DNA of 64,000 nucleotides from Sphingomonadaceae bacterium. Lineage in GTDB: Bacteria > Pseudomonadota > Alphaproteobacteria > Sphingomonadales > Sphingomonadaceae. The stretch spans positions 32,873 to 96,872 of the forward strand of contig JADZEQ010000005.1 of the NCBI GenBank assembly GCA_020850455.1, written 5' to 3'. Under the pieces are notes generated by a model. The model was not told the DNA's origin. It ran no database searches and worked only from the letters and a program-made list of their open reading frames with translations. Both the position numbers and the translations under genes were made by a program. Numbering within the stretch: the stretch's first letter is position 1; every line of letters begins with the position of its first letter. Positions 16,563 to 25,565 of the stretch are shown piece after piece.

Positions 16563-17783
16563 ATGACAGGTCTGGCGGCGGACAGTGTGCGGGATGCAGG
16601 CACGGATATACCAAGCGGCGAAGAGTTGGTGGCGCGTGCCTTGGCGCTCCAGCCTGTGCTGCGCGAACGCGCTAAGGCCTGTGTCGCCGGACGCGATGTG
16701 CCCGCTGAATCCATTGCGGACATGCAGGCGGCAGGCTTTTTCAAAATCCTCCAGCCTAAAAGATGGGGCGGCTATGAAATGCACCCCAATGTGTTTTTTG
16801 AGGTGCAAAAGACGCTGGCGCGCGGCTGTATGTCAACCGGCTGGATGTTTGGTGTGTTGGGCTGCCACCCTTATGAACTGGCGTTGTTCGACAATCGAGC
16901 GCAGGTTGATGTCTGGGGCGACGATAACAGCATCCTCATGTCCTCTTCCTACCAGCCGGTGGGCAAGGTGACACGGGTGGAAGGCGGATTCCGACTGTCG
17001 GGTCATTGGGGCTTCTCTACCGGCTCCGTCCACTGTAACTGGGTGCTGCTCGGCGCATTGGTGCCGCCCGCCGAAGCTGGTGGCGCACCCGACATGCGCA
17101 CCTTTTTGGTGCCGCGTAGCGACTATCGGATTGACCGCGATGCATGGCATGTCTTTGGCCTGCAGGGGACGGGTAGCCACGATATCATCGTAGATGATGT
17201 CTTCGTGCCCGAATATCGCACCCACCGCGCGCACGAAGGCTTTCTCTGCCAAAACCCGGGCCAAAAGGAAAATGACGGGGCGCTTTACTCGCTCCCCTGG
17301 GCGCAGGTGTTCATTCGCTCGGTCTCTACCTCCGCTTTTGGTGGTGCACGCGCGGCGGTTGATGCCGCGATGGCAATCATGCAAAGCCGCATTTCGACCA
17401 ACACGGGCAAGGCATCCAAGGCTGACCCGATGCTGCACGCGGCCATTGCCGCTGCCCATGCGCAGATATTGGAAATGGAATTGACGCTGCGCACCAGCTT
17501 TGACGATCTGATGGGCTATGCAACGCGCGGCGAAGCCATCCCGATGGAGAAACGGGCGCTTTTCGGTTACAACAGCAGCGCAGTCGTCCGCCGCCTCGCC
17601 CGGTTGGTGGATGATATGGTGCAATTATTGGGTGGGCGCGCTGTCTATATGACGAGCGATATCATCCAGCCATGGCTCGACCTTAACGCCGCGCGCGCGC
17701 ATGTGGCCAATGACCCCAATAACCGCACGACCGATGTCATCGGCACGATGCTCGGCGAAGCCCCCGGGTTTAACTTCCTATGA
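16563..17783 (+). CDS. hsaA: HsaA/TesA2, 3-HSA hydroxylase oxygenase component
   Basis: A 406-residue flavin-dependent monooxygenase with the acyl-CoA dehydrogenase fold (group D). Landmarks: FKILQPKRWGGYEMHP, GCMSTGWMFGVLGCHPYELALF, SGHWGFSTGSVHCNWVLLGA, TGSHDIIVDDVFVPEYRTH and a C-terminal VDDMVQLLGGRAVYMTSDIIQPWLDLNAARAHVAND. HsaA adds a hydroxyl to 3-HSA using reduced flavin, making the catechol cleaved by HsaC. The ATG at 16563 has GGGGAG upstream. The flavin reductase HsaB that normally supplies FMNH2 is not encoded in this window. Confidence 0.9.
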   Translation: MTGLAADSVRDAGTDIPSGEELVARALALQPVLRERAKACVAGRDVPAESIADMQAAGFFKILQPKRWGGYEMHPNVFFEVQKTLARGCMSTGWMFGVLGCHPYELALFDNRAQVDVWGDDNSILMSSSYQPVGKVTRVEGGFRLSGHWGFSTGSVHCNWVLLGALVPPAEAGGAPDMRTFLVPRSDYRIDRDAWHVFGLQGTGSHDIIVDDVFVPEYRTHRAHEGFLCQNPGQKENDGALYSLPWAQVFIRSVSTSAFGGARAAVDAAMAIMQSRISTNTGKASKADPMLHAAIAAAHAQILEMELTLRTSFDDLMGYATRGEAIPMEKRALFGYNSSAVVRRLARLVDDMVQLLGGRAVYMTSDIIQPWLDLNAARAHVANDPNNRTTDVIGTMLGEAPGFNFL

Positions 17784-18616
17784 GCGCGCCGATGCACAGC
17801 AAGACATATGATGTCGTTGGCGGATATCGCATCCATGTGCAGGAAATCGGCACGGGCGAACCGGTCGTCTTTCTGCACGGCAGCGGCCCGGGCGCGTCGG
17901 GCGCATCGAACTTTCGCGATAATATCAACGCTTTTGTCGACGCCGGGTATCGGGTGATTTTGCCCGACATGATCGGCTATGGCGCCTCCTCCATGCCAGA
18001 GGGTATCGACTATACGCTGCAACTATTTACCGACACAATCCATGATGCATTGACCCAGCACGGGCTGACTCATGCGCATCTGGTCGGCAATTCACTCGGT
18101 GGCGGTGTCGCCATCCAGCTGACACTCGACCATCCGGCGTTCGCCGATTCATTGGTGTTGATGGCACCCGGCTGCATTGAGGAGCAGGCTGAATATTTCA
18201 AAATGCCGGGCATCGCCAAAATGGTGTCGGGCTTTGGCGGACCGGATTTCAATCTTGACGAACAGCGCCGCTTGGTCAGCAACCTTGTCCACCCCGATTT
18301 CGCGTCCAAAATATCCGATGAATTGGTGGCGGAGCGTTTTGCAGTGGCCCGCACCCAGCCCAAGGATGTGCTGACGCGGATGCGCACGCCCAATTTAGGG
18401 CCACATTTGGGTGCGCTGACCCAGCGGATTTTTGTCCTTTGGGGCGATAATGATGAATTTTGCTCGGTGCGCGGCGCGCGGCTCTTCCTCGACCAATGTG
18501 CCGATATTCGCGTCATGACTTTCGGTCGCACCGGTCATTGGGTGCAGGTTGAACGTGCGGCGCAGTTCAACGCGCATGTCTGTGCCTTTTTGGCGGATGG
18601 TTCGCATGGGGGATAA
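17780..18616 (+). CDS. hsaD: HsaD/TesD, meta-cleavage product hydrolase
   Basis: A 278-residue alpha/beta hydrolase of the BphD/MhpC group. Nucleophile Ser105 is in GNSLGGG, the acid is Asp223 or Asp225 in WGDNDEF and His253 is in TGHWVQVE; HGSGPGASG forms the oxyanion region. HsaD cleaves the C-C bond of 4,9-DSHA, releasing HIP (C/D rings) and 2-hydroxyhexa-2,4-dienoate. It begins with an ATGA overlap at the hsaA stop. Its two products feed the leftward operon (HIP) and hsaE-G-F just downstream. Confidence 0.92.
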   Translation: MSAPMHSKTYDVVGGYRIHVQEIGTGEPVVFLHGSGPGASGASNFRDNINAFVDAGYRVILPDMIGYGASSMPEGIDYTLQLFTDTIHDALTQHGLTHAHLVGNSLGGGVAIQLTLDHPAFADSLVLMAPGCIEEQAEYFKMPGIAKMVSGFGGPDFNLDEQRRLVSNLVHPDFASKISDELVAERFAVARTQPKDVLTRMRTPNLGPHLGALTQRIFVLWGDNDEFCSVRGARLFLDQCADIRVMTFGRTGHWVQVERAAQFNAHVCAFLADGSHGG

Positions 18617-19394
18617 TGCTGCCTATGGCCGCATGCTCTATGATGCGCTTCAAAATCGGCGGGTAATTGCGCCCCCGATTGAACAAACACCCGCGCTGAA
18701 TATGGATGACGCTTATGCGATCAGCCTTGCATTTCTCGGCTACAGGCTGGAGGCTGGCGAACGCGTGATTGGCAAGAAAATCGGCGTGACGTCCAAGGCG
18801 GTGCAAGACATGCTTGGCGTCCACCAGCCCGATTTCGGCTTTCTTACCGACGCAATGCACATAACCGGCGATATTGATATCGACGCGCATCGTCTGATTG
18901 CCCCGCGCGCGGAGGCGGAGATTGGTTTCATCCTCGCCAATGATTTGAACGGCCCGGGCGTCACGCCACAGGATGTTATTGCGGCGACGGCTGCCATCTG
19001 CCCCTGTTTCGAAATCGTCGATAGCCGCATACGCGACTGGAAAATCTCCATCATCGATACCATTGCCGATAATGCGAGCTGCGGTGTTTTCGTGCTGGGG
19101 GCAGAGCGGCTGGATCCCCGGCTATTTTCCTTGCCCGACCTGCGCGTTAGCGTCAGCAAAAATGGCGCGCCGCTTTCCGAAGGTTTCGGGCATGCGGTGC
19201 AGGGCGACCCGGCTATGGCGGTCGCATGGCTTGCCAATACACTGGGCAATTATGGCGTCAGTCTGAACGCTGGGGACATCATATTGTCGGGTTCGCTGGT
19301 GCCGCTCGAACCGGCGGCGTGCGGCGACCGATTTGCCATGGAACTTTGGGATGGCGACAAGCAAATCGGCGCGTGCGTCGCGAATTTTATTTGA
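18606..19394 (+). CDS. hsaE: HsaE/TesE, 2-hydroxydienoate hydratase
   Basis: A 262-residue hydratase of the MhpD/BphH family, beginning [16 protein letters not shown]; the ATG at 18606 overlaps the hsaD end by 11 bases. Segments [37 protein letters not shown] and [19 protein letters not shown] are characteristic of the family, where acidic residues bind a divalent metal. It hydrates 2-hydroxyhexa-2,4-dienoate to 4-hydroxy-2-oxohexanoate, the substrate of HsaF. Confidence 0.88.
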   Translation: MGDNAAYGRMLYDALQNRRVIAPPIEQTPALNMDDAYAISLAFLGYRLEAGERVIGKKIGVTSKAVQDMLGVHQPDFGFLTDAMHITGDIDIDAHRLIAPRAEAEIGFILANDLNGPGVTPQDVIAATAAICPCFEIVDSRIRDWKISIIDTIADNASCGVFVLGAERLDPRLFSLPDLRVSVSKNGAPLSEGFGHAVQGDPAMAVAWLANTLGNYGVSLNAGDIILSGSLVPLEPAACGDRFAMELWDGDKQIGACVANFI

Positions 19395-19404
19395 GGACAT
19401 GAAC

Positions 19405-20334
19405 ATGACTCGCGTGAAGGCAGTGATCATCGGTTCGGGCAATATCGGCACCGATTTGATGATGAAGATGCTGAAATATCCGCAGAATATGGAATTGGTG
19501 GCGGTGGTCGGTATCGACGCGGGGAGCGAAGGATTGGCGATGGCGCGTGCACATGGTCTCGCGACCACGCATGAGGGGATAGAGGGGCTAAGGCGTCTGC
19601 CATGTTACGGCGATATCGGCATCGCTTTTGATGCAACCAGTGCCTATGCGCACAAGGAACACGATGCTTTGTTGCGCGCTGACGGCATCCAAGTGGTTGA
19701 TTTGACTCCTGCGGCCATTGGCCCTTTTACCGTGCCGCCTGTGAATATGGAGGCGCATCTTTCGGCACCCAACGTCAATATGGTCACCTGTGGCGGGCAG
19801 GCGACGATACCGATGGTGGCGGCAGTTAGCCGGGTCGCCAAGGTGCATTATGCGGAAATCGTCGCTTCTGTTTCCTCCCGCTCTGCTGGGCCGGGTACGC
19901 GTGCCAATATTGACGAATTCACACGAACCACCGCGCGCGCAATAGAGGCGGTGGGCGGCGCTACCAAGGGTAAGGCTATCATCATCCTCAACCCCGCCGA
20001 ACCGCCAATGATCATGCGTGACACGGTCTTCACGCTATCGGACGATGTGGCGGAGGATGTCGTGCGTGCGTCGGTTGATGCAATGGTCGGCGAAGTGCAG
20101 AAATATGTACCGGGATACCGGCTCAAACAAGCGGTGCAGTTCGAACGTTTTGGCGACAATAATCCGCTGACAATCCCCGGCATGGGGCAATTTACCGGCG
20201 TCAAGACGATGATCCTGCTCGAAGTGGAAGGAGCAGGGGATTATTTGCCGCCCTATTCCGGCAATCTCGACATTATGACAGCGGCGGCCAAGGCCACGGG
20301 CGAATTGCTCGCCGCGCGGAGGATGGCAGCATGA
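19405..20334 (+). CDS. hsaG: HsaG/TesF, acylating (acet/propion)aldehyde dehydrogenase
   Basis: A 309-residue acylating aldehyde dehydrogenase. The NAD loop GSGNIG is at 10-15 and the catalytic Cys129 is in [14 protein letters not shown] choose the second of two close ATGs (19405 rather than 19399), as it sits 8 bases after GAGG. The protein forms a channelling complex with the HsaF aldolase and turns propanal into propanoyl-CoA in steroid degradation. It is 10 bases after hsaE and overlaps hsaF. Confidence 0.9.
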   Translation: MTRVKAVIIGSGNIGTDLMMKMLKYPQNMELVAVVGIDAGSEGLAMARAHGLATTHEGIEGLRRLPCYGDIGIAFDATSAYAHKEHDALLRADGIQVVDLTPAAIGPFTVPPVNMEAHLSAPNVNMVTCGGQATIPMVAAVSRVAKVHYAEIVASVSSRSAGPGTRANIDEFTRTTARAIEAVGGATKGKAIIILNPAEPPMIMRDTVFTLSDDVAEDVVRASVDAMVGEVQKYVPGYRLKQAVQFERFGDNNPLTIPGMGQFTGVKTMILLEVEGAGDYLPPYSGNLDIMTAAAKATGELLAARRMAA

Positions 20335-21371
20335 GCGGCTTCGATGTCGAGGCGGGGCACAAGCTCTACATCCAAGATGTGACCTTGCGCGATGGAATGC
20401 ATGCCATCCGTCACATGTATGGCATCGACCATGTACGTAGCATAGCCGCCGCGCTCGATCGGGCGGGGGTTGATGCGATAGAGGTGGCGCATGGCGACGG
20501 TCTGTCCGGAGCTAGTTTCAACTACGGCTTTGGCGCGCATACCGATTGGGAATGGATAGAAGCGGTCGCCGATGTGTTGCAGAAATCGGTTCTGACAACG
20601 CTCATCCTCCCGGGTGTCGGCACGGTCGAAGAATTGCGCCGCGCCTATGACCTTGGCGTGCGTTCGGTGCGTGTTGCCACCCATTGTACCGAAGCGGATG
20701 TTTCCAAGCAGCATATCGGCATTGCGCGCGACCTAGGCATGGATGTCGCGGGCTTTTTGATGATGAGCCATATGATCGAAGCTGATGCGCTGGCCGCGCA
20801 GGCAGCATTGATGGAAAGCTATGGTGCCCAATGCATCTATGTCACGGACAGCGGTGGCGCGCTCGACATGGATGGTGTGCGCGCGCGATTTGCGGCCTAT
20901 GATCGGGTGCTCAGGCCCGAAACGGGTCGTGGGATGCATGCGCACCATAATCTCTCCCTCGGCGTCGCTAACTCTATCATTGCCGCACAATGCGGCGCGG
21001 TCAGAATTGATGCGAGCCTTGCCGGCATGGGTGCCGGCGCGGGCAATGCGCCGCTTGAAGTTTTTATCGCCGCTGCGGATCGTAAGGGTTGGAACCATGG
21101 CTGCGACGTGATGGCGCTGATGGATGCTGCAGAGGATTTGGTTCGCCCACTTCAAGACCGCCCGGTTCGCGTCGACCGGGAAACACTCGCGCTGGGTTAT
21201 GCCGGTGTATATTCCAGCTTTTTGCGCCATGCGGAAAGGGCAGCCGAAACCTATGGGCTGGATACGCGCGCCATCCTCGTTGAATTGGGACGACGCAAGA
21301 TGGTCGGTGGACAGGAAGATATGATCGTTGATGTCGCACTCGACATGCTGAAGGCAGCGGAACAGGCATAA
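20331..21371 (+). CDS. hsaF: HsaF/TesG, 4-hydroxy-2-oxoacid aldolase
   Basis: A 346-residue DmpG-type aldolase. The N-terminal HMGL-like barrel has [15 protein letters not shown], with metal ligand Asp21, and HAHHN with His203/His205; the C-terminal helices form the communication domain that contacts the dehydrogenase. It splits 4-hydroxy-2-oxohexanoate into pyruvate and propanal, passed to HsaG. Start overlaps the hsaG stop by ATGA. The hsaE-G-F order equals that of other meta-cleavage operons. Confidence 0.9.
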   Translation: MSGFDVEAGHKLYIQDVTLRDGMHAIRHMYGIDHVRSIAAALDRAGVDAIEVAHGDGLSGASFNYGFGAHTDWEWIEAVADVLQKSVLTTLILPGVGTVEELRRAYDLGVRSVRVATHCTEADVSKQHIGIARDLGMDVAGFLMMSHMIEADALAAQAALMESYGAQCIYVTDSGGALDMDGVRARFAAYDRVLRPETGRGMHAHHNLSLGVANSIIAAQCGAVRIDASLAGMGAGAGNAPLEVFIAAADRKGWNHGCDVMALMDAAEDLVRPLQDRPVRVDRETLALGYAGVYSSFLRHAERAAETYGLDTRAILVELGRRKMVGGQEDMIVDVALDMLKAAEQA

Positions 21372-22825
21372 TGCCGACAATCACCCGTCATCGCCCCTTT
21401 CCGATGGAGGCGGTGCCCGCTTGGGACGGGGCAGCGGATGTCATCATTGTCGGTTTTGGCGCGGCGGGAGCCTGCGCAGCAATTGGTGCGGCGGAGACGG
21501 GAGCGGATGTCCTCCTCCTCGAACGCAATGCGGGAAGCGGCGGTGCGTCCGGCCTGTCGGGCGGGGAAATATATGTGGGTGGGGGCAGCGATGCGCAGCG
21601 TGCCGCTGGATTTGACGATGATATTGGCGAATTTGAAAAATATCTGCTGGCTGCGGGCGGCCCATGCGCGGACGCCGACAAATGCCATGCCTATGCAGCA
21701 GGTGCGCTTAGCCATTATCAGTGGCTGAAAGACATTGGCGTTCCCTATCGTGGCAATTATCTACCGGGCAAACATATCGAACCAGTGGATGATTCAACTT
21801 TAATTTGGTCGGGGAGCGAGGCTGCCGCCCCCTTTTGCGACATCGCCAAGCCCGCCCCGCGCGGCCATGTCATCCAGCATATGGGTTGGGGCGGCGGGCG
21901 CCCCTTAGTTGATATTTTGGAACAGCGCGTGCGTGATTTGGGCGTGCGCATAGCGTGCAATGTACGTGTAGCCGCATTGATTGCAGACGGTGAAAAAATT
22001 GCGGGCGTTGTCGCGCGCATCGACAATCGTGACCATTTTTTGCGTGCGCACAAGGGGGTTGTGCTGGCGACAGGTGGCTTTGCCTTTAACGATGCGATGC
22101 GCGCGCAATATTGTCCGCAGAGCCTGTCCCTCTCCGACCCGATTGGCGACAAGGATGATGGGCTGGGAATTGAACTTGGCATGGGTGCGGGCGGGCGCGC
22201 CATTCATATGGACCAGTTTTTCACCACCTGTCCGTGGACCATGCCTGAGTCCCAAGCCTATGGCGTTTTCGTCAATGTCGCTGGGCAACGTTTCATCAAT
22301 GAAGATTGCTACCATGGTCGCGTGACGCGCACTGCCATCGATCAGCCGGGCGGACGCGTATATCTCTTGCTCGACCATGCACATTTTTCACAGCCGCTCG
22401 ACCTTGCGCGCATGGATATTGCCGCAACCGGTGCGGATTGGAGAGAGGTGGAAAGCGAATTGGAAATGGTGGCGGGCACATTGTCGGCAACCATGGATTT
22501 TTACAATCACCATGCGCGTGAAGGCCGAGACCCGTTATTCGACAAGCGCATCCCGATATTGACGCCGCTTGATAAGGGGCCGTTTGTCGCGCTGGAGCTT
22601 AACTTTGCGCGCAGCTATTGCAGTTTTTTTACGCTGGGTGGGCTGCACACATCGGACATGGGTGAAGTGCTCGATGGCGATGCTATGCCGATCAGCGGTC
22701 TGTTCGCTGCGGGGCGCTGTACCAGTGGGCTGCCCGCATGGGGGCATGGCTATAGCTCTGGATTGAGCCTCGCCGATTGCACATTTTTTGGGCGGCGAGC
22801 AGGACATGCGGCGGCAGCGACGTGA
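21371..22825 (+). CDS. KstD-like FAD-dependent steroid oxidoreductase
   Basis: A 484-residue flavoprotein of the fumarate reductase/3-ketosteroid dehydrogenase superfamily. The FAD loop is VIIVGFGAAGACAAIGAAETGADVLLLER, followed by GGASGLSGGEIYVGGGS, ATGGFAFN and a C-terminal AAGRCTSGLPAWGHGYSSGLSLAD. In true KstD the corresponding end contains GHTYPGPGAT; here the Tyr is kept but PGPG is not. So it may be a delta1-dehydrogenase, a 5-alpha/4-ene dehydrogenase or another steroid desaturase or reductase. It overlaps hsaF (TAATG) and the next gene (GTGA). I leave the symbol empty because the reaction is unassigned. Confidence 0.7.
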   Translation: MPTITRHRPFPMEAVPAWDGAADVIIVGFGAAGACAAIGAAETGADVLLLERNAGSGGASGLSGGEIYVGGGSDAQRAAGFDDDIGEFEKYLLAAGGPCADADKCHAYAAGALSHYQWLKDIGVPYRGNYLPGKHIEPVDDSTLIWSGSEAAAPFCDIAKPAPRGHVIQHMGWGGGRPLVDILEQRVRDLGVRIACNVRVAALIADGEKIAGVVARIDNRDHFLRAHKGVVLATGGFAFNDAMRAQYCPQSLSLSDPIGDKDDGLGIELGMGAGGRAIHMDQFFTTCPWTMPESQAYGVFVNVAGQRFINEDCYHGRVTRTAIDQPGGRVYLLLDHAHFSQPLDLARMDIAATGADWREVESELEMVAGTLSATMDFYNHHAREGRDPLFDKRIPILTPLDKGPFVALELNFARSYCSFFTLGGLHTSDMGEVLDGDAMPISGLFAAGRCTSGLPAWGHGYSSGLSLADCTFFGRRAGHAAAAT

Positions 22826-23295
22826 GTAGTTTCCTCGAGCAGCGGCTACAATCGCTCGAAGATGCTGAAAATATCCGTAACCTCATCGCCCATTATGGCC
22901 CCTTGGCCGACGCGGGCGATGCGCAGGCTGTCGCATATTTATGGACCGTGGATGGCGTCTATAAGGTCGGTGGCTTTGCCGAGGCGGTGGGGCGGGACGC
23001 CATTGCTGGGTTAATTGCGGGTGCGGTACATCAGCAATATTTGGCGGCAGGGGTCGCGCATATCCTCGGCCCGCTGGCGCTCAGCCTTAATGGCGATTGT
23101 GCAGCGGCGCGCGGCCATAGCCTTGTCGTGCTGCATGGGGCAGGGGATGGGTTTCACATCATCCGCGCATCGGCCAATTTGTGGCAATTGGTGCGCGGTG
23201 ATGATGCAGGATTTGGCGGCTGGCGCGTCAAGCGACGCGATAACCGTCTGCTCCGTGGCGATGCTGCGGCGCGCGAACTATTTGATACGGCCTAG
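22822..23295 (+). CDS. SnoaL-like protein, end of the rightward steroid operon
   Basis: A 157-residue NTF2-fold protein. The GTG start at 22822 overlaps the flavoprotein stop as GTGA and gives VSSFLEQRLQSLEDAENIRNLIAHYGPLADAGD, the standard SnoaL_4 N-terminus. RGHSLVVLHGAGDGFHIIRASANLW and GGWRVKRRDNRLL are core strands. No KSI triad is apparent. It converges on bactofilin with a 4-base overlap of stops. Coupling to steroid enzymes implies a pathway role, perhaps as a dehydratase or isomerase; this is unproven. Confidence 0.65.
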   Translation: MSSFLEQRLQSLEDAENIRNLIAHYGPLADAGDAQAVAYLWTVDGVYKVGGFAEAVGRDAIAGLIAGAVHQQYLAAGVAHILGPLALSLNGDCAAARGHSLVVLHGAGDGFHIIRASANLWQLVRGDDAGFGGWRVKRRDNRLLRGDAAARELFDTA

Positions 23296-23732
23296 GCGCT
23301 CTTGCTTTCACCCAAATCAAGCAGGGTTGGCTTGGCAGCAGTGCCGCCGCCGCGTCGATGGGTGAAGCGGCCATCGACTTGGCTACCTTGTTCAATGGTC
23401 AGATTTTCATAGGTAACGTCGCCGGTGATCCGCGCGGTCGCGTGGATGATGAGGTCGCGGGCGTTGATTGACCCTTCGATTGTGCCAGCGAGCTTCGCGC
23501 TTTCGGCGACGACCGCCCCCTTTATTTGGCTGTCCGCGCCCTGCACCAGATTGGCGCAGGTCAAATCCCCTTCGATCCGTCCATCGAGGTGGAGGTCGAC
23601 GCTAGCCGCGACATTGCCGGTGATGACGATGTCGCTACCGAATACGGAAAAAGTGCTGCCCATCGAACTGCTCGCTCCCCTAACCGGTGCGACCGGTGTT
23701 GCGTTGGACATCGGCTTGGACTTTGAGAACAT
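23292..23732 (-). CDS. Bactofilin, polymer-forming cytoskeletal protein
   Basis: A 146-residue protein. A short flexible N-terminus precedes a right-handed beta-helix domain (about 25-125) made of repeated hydrophobic strands such as VITGNVAASVDLHLDGRIEGDLTC, GAVVAESAKLAGTIEGSINARDL and ARITGDVTYENLTIEQGSQVDGRF. Bactofilins form filaments that localise cell-wall enzymes. The start at 23732 is supported by TGGAGG 8 bases upstream, placed inside the M23 peptidase gene, so the genes overlap by 53 bases. A bactofilin next to an M23 peptidase is a known alphaproteobacterial module in cell shape and stalk growth. Confidence 0.9.
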   Translation of the reverse strand: MFSKSKPMSNATPVAPVRGASSSMGSTFSVFGSDIVITGNVAASVDLHLDGRIEGDLTCANLVQGADSQIKGAVVAESAKLAGTIEGSINARDLIIHATARITGDVTYENLTIEQGSQVDGRFTHRRGGGTAAKPTLLDLGESKSA

Positions 23733-24825
23733 CGCTGTTCGCCTCCAGAAAACGGCGCGGGTTGACGGGCTGCCCGCTCAAACGCACCTCAAAATGTAAA
23801 TGGGTGCCGGTCGAGCGCCCGGTCGAGCCCATGCGCGCGATCAATGTGCCCGCTGGAACATCCTGTCCTTGGCGTGCAACAAAGCCCGACAAGTGGGCGT
23901 AGCGCGTCATGATGCCGTGACCATGGTCTATTTCAACGACATTGCCATAGCCGGAGCGTTGCCCAACAAAGGCAATGCGCCCAGCAGCAGCAGCGCGAAT
24001 TGGGCTGCCATATGCACCGCGGAAATCAAGCCCCGCATGCATGGCGCCCGCCCCGGTAAAGGGGTCATGGCGATAGCCAAAGCCGCTCGATAAATTCATG
24101 CCATCGGCGGGCAGGGTGGATGGGATAGACAATATCATCCCCTCGAGCGCCACCATCCGTTCAAAACTGGCGGCGAAGCGCTGAAACATGGCGTCGCGCG
24201 GCGGGGTGCCGCCTGGACGTGCCATGGGGATGAAAGGGCCACCCATAGCGTCATTTTCGCCCAAGCGGATGCCGACCGCCGCGAGCGCGGCGGCTGCGCG
24301 TGCGCTGCGCGTTTCAGCCTGTCGGGTCAATTGCGCGATGGTGTTGCGCTGGCGCGCCGCAAGGGCGCTTAATGCACTGACTTCCCGCGCCATTGGGTTA
24401 TGTCCATCGATTGGCGTTGTGCCAGCGTCTCGGGCGACGGGCGCAGGGGCGTCATCGCCATCCTCACCCGCCATCTGGTCAACCACCTCCTCGATATAGT
24501 TTTGACGGCGGTTGAGCCGGTCAACTTCGCTGGCGATGGCTTCGCGCGTGCGGGCAACGCGTGCTTCTGCGGCTTCGACGGCAACCGCCCGCGCAGCAAC
24601 GTTCCGGTTATGCCAAGCATCATAGCTTCGGGCGGCAACCATATAGCAGGTGAAGATCAGCCACGCGCCCAACACCGCGAGCACCGCATAGGCGGCGCGA
24701 CGCTGCACAGCAGCGCTGATCCGCAAAAAGCGAACCTCTCCGCCAGTGCGGACAAAAATCTCATAATCGCGGAATAACGCTTTCCACCGTTGGGAAAGCG
24801 CTGCGCCGCGCAACTGTAAATTCAC
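23680..24825 (-). CDS. M23 family (LytM-type) metallopeptidase, membrane anchored
   Basis: A 381-residue protein with a cytoplasmic N-terminus, one membrane helix (about 43-64), a coiled-coil region rich in Arg/Ala/Glu, and a C-terminal M23 domain. Zinc-binding signatures GYRHDPFTGAGAMHAGLDF and STGTHLHFEVR are intact, so it should be an active peptidoglycan endopeptidase. I choose a GTG start at 24825 (VNLQLRGAALSQRW); the frame remains open further upstream, but that part has no coding character and holds promoter sequence. It is co-transcribed with bactofilin, which probably positions it. Confidence 0.85.
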   Translation of the reverse strand: MNLQLRGAALSQRWKALFRDYEIFVRTGGEVRFLRISAAVQRRAAYAVLAVLGAWLIFTCYMVAARSYDAWHNRNVAARAVAVEAAEARVARTREAIASEVDRLNRRQNYIEEVVDQMAGEDGDDAPAPVARDAGTTPIDGHNPMAREVSALSALAARQRNTIAQLTRQAETRSARAAAALAAVGIRLGENDAMGGPFIPMARPGGTPPRDAMFQRFAASFERMVALEGMILSIPSTLPADGMNLSSGFGYRHDPFTGAGAMHAGLDFRGAYGSPIRAAAAGRIAFVGQRSGYGNVVEIDHGHGIMTRYAHLSGFVARQGQDVPAGTLIARMGSTGRSTGTHLHFEVRLSGQPVNPRRFLEANSDVLKVQADVQRNTGRTG

Positions 24826-25124
24826 GTGGTGCGACCCCCGTGTTAAACCCGAGAAGGGCGAATTAGAGGGTGGCGCAAATGGAGTCGAATCGCGCTGGTC
24901 AGACTCGTGATGAATCGAAACAGGGTTGCGACGAACCGCGCACCCAGCGGCAATTTGATGCCAAATGATACAAATATGCGGCGCGAATCGATTCTGTTTG
25001 CCTGTGCGTAGGGGCAACAATGGCTTGCAATTTAGATATTTAGGCCGCAGCATCACAGACCGTGGGGCAGTATATATTTTGTCCCCCAATATAAATGGAT
25101 CCAGACTCTGGGAGGGAGGATGTC
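24826..25124. promoter_or_regulatory. Divergent promoter region dense in GANTC (CcrM-type) sites
   Basis: This 299-bp gap separates the M23/bactofilin operon from the DUF805 gene. GANTC occurs at 24882, 24887, 24902, 24912, 24985, 24990 and 25104; the pair at 24985-24994 forms the palindrome GAATCGATTC. Random expectation is about one per 256 bases. In alphaproteobacteria GANTC is methylated by CcrM and marks cell-cycle-regulated promoters through GcrA. GGGAGGGAGG precedes the DUF805 ATG. No clear -35/-10 pair was recognised and I see no RNA gene. Confidence 0.6.
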
Positions 25125-25469
25125 ATGGAATGGATGTTGATGGCTTGGCATAAATTTGCCGATTTTTCGGGGCGGGCACGCCGCAAAGAATATTGGATGT
25201 TCGTGCTGGGCGTTGTGATCGTTTCGGTCGTTTTGCAGATTATTGATGGGATAGTGGGTACAGCGCCCTATCTTGCTGGGCTATTTTCCTTGGCAGCACT
25301 TGTCCCGTCGATTGCGGTTGGGGTGCGCCGCTTGCATGATCAGGACAAGAGCGGCTGGTTCATGCTGCTCGGACTTATTCCGGTGGTTGGTATCGTGCTG
25401 CTTGTCTTCATGTGCCTGGAAGGTACATCGGGCCCCAATCAATATGGGCCGGACCCCAAAGCGGGGTGA
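25125..25469 (+). CDS. DUF805 family inner-membrane protein
   Basis: A 114-residue membrane protein with the DUF805 signature: FADFSGRARRKEYWMFVL near the N-terminus, then about three hydrophobic helices and VGVRRLHDQDKSGWFMLLGLIPVVG, ending GTSGPNQYGPDPK. The start at 25125 follows a strong GGGAGGGAGG. The family has no established biochemical role. It is divergent from the M23/bactofilin operon and followed by a strong hairpin. Confidence 0.85.
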   Translation: MEWMLMAWHKFADFSGRARRKEYWMFVLGVVIVSVVLQIIDGIVGTAPYLAGLFSLAALVPSIAVGVRRLHDQDKSGWFMLLGLIPVVGIVLLVFMCLEGTSGPNQYGPDPKAG

Positions 25470-25478
25470 GTTTTGTGC

Positions 25479-25508
25479 GGCGAGCTTTGTTATCGAACAA
25501 AGCTCGCC
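25479..25508 (+). terminator. Hairpin after the DUF805 gene, possible terminator
   Basis: A perfect 13-bp stem (GGCGAGCTTTGTT with AACAAAGCTCGCC) closes a 4-base loop ATCG, starting 9 bases after the stop codon. No U-run follows on either strand, so it may end transcription weakly, need Rho or protect an mRNA end. Confidence 0.5.
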
Positions 25509-25565
25509 CGCTTACTCCACAAAATATTTAAGCAGGCGTTGACCATTTTACGCTAATCCCGCTGC

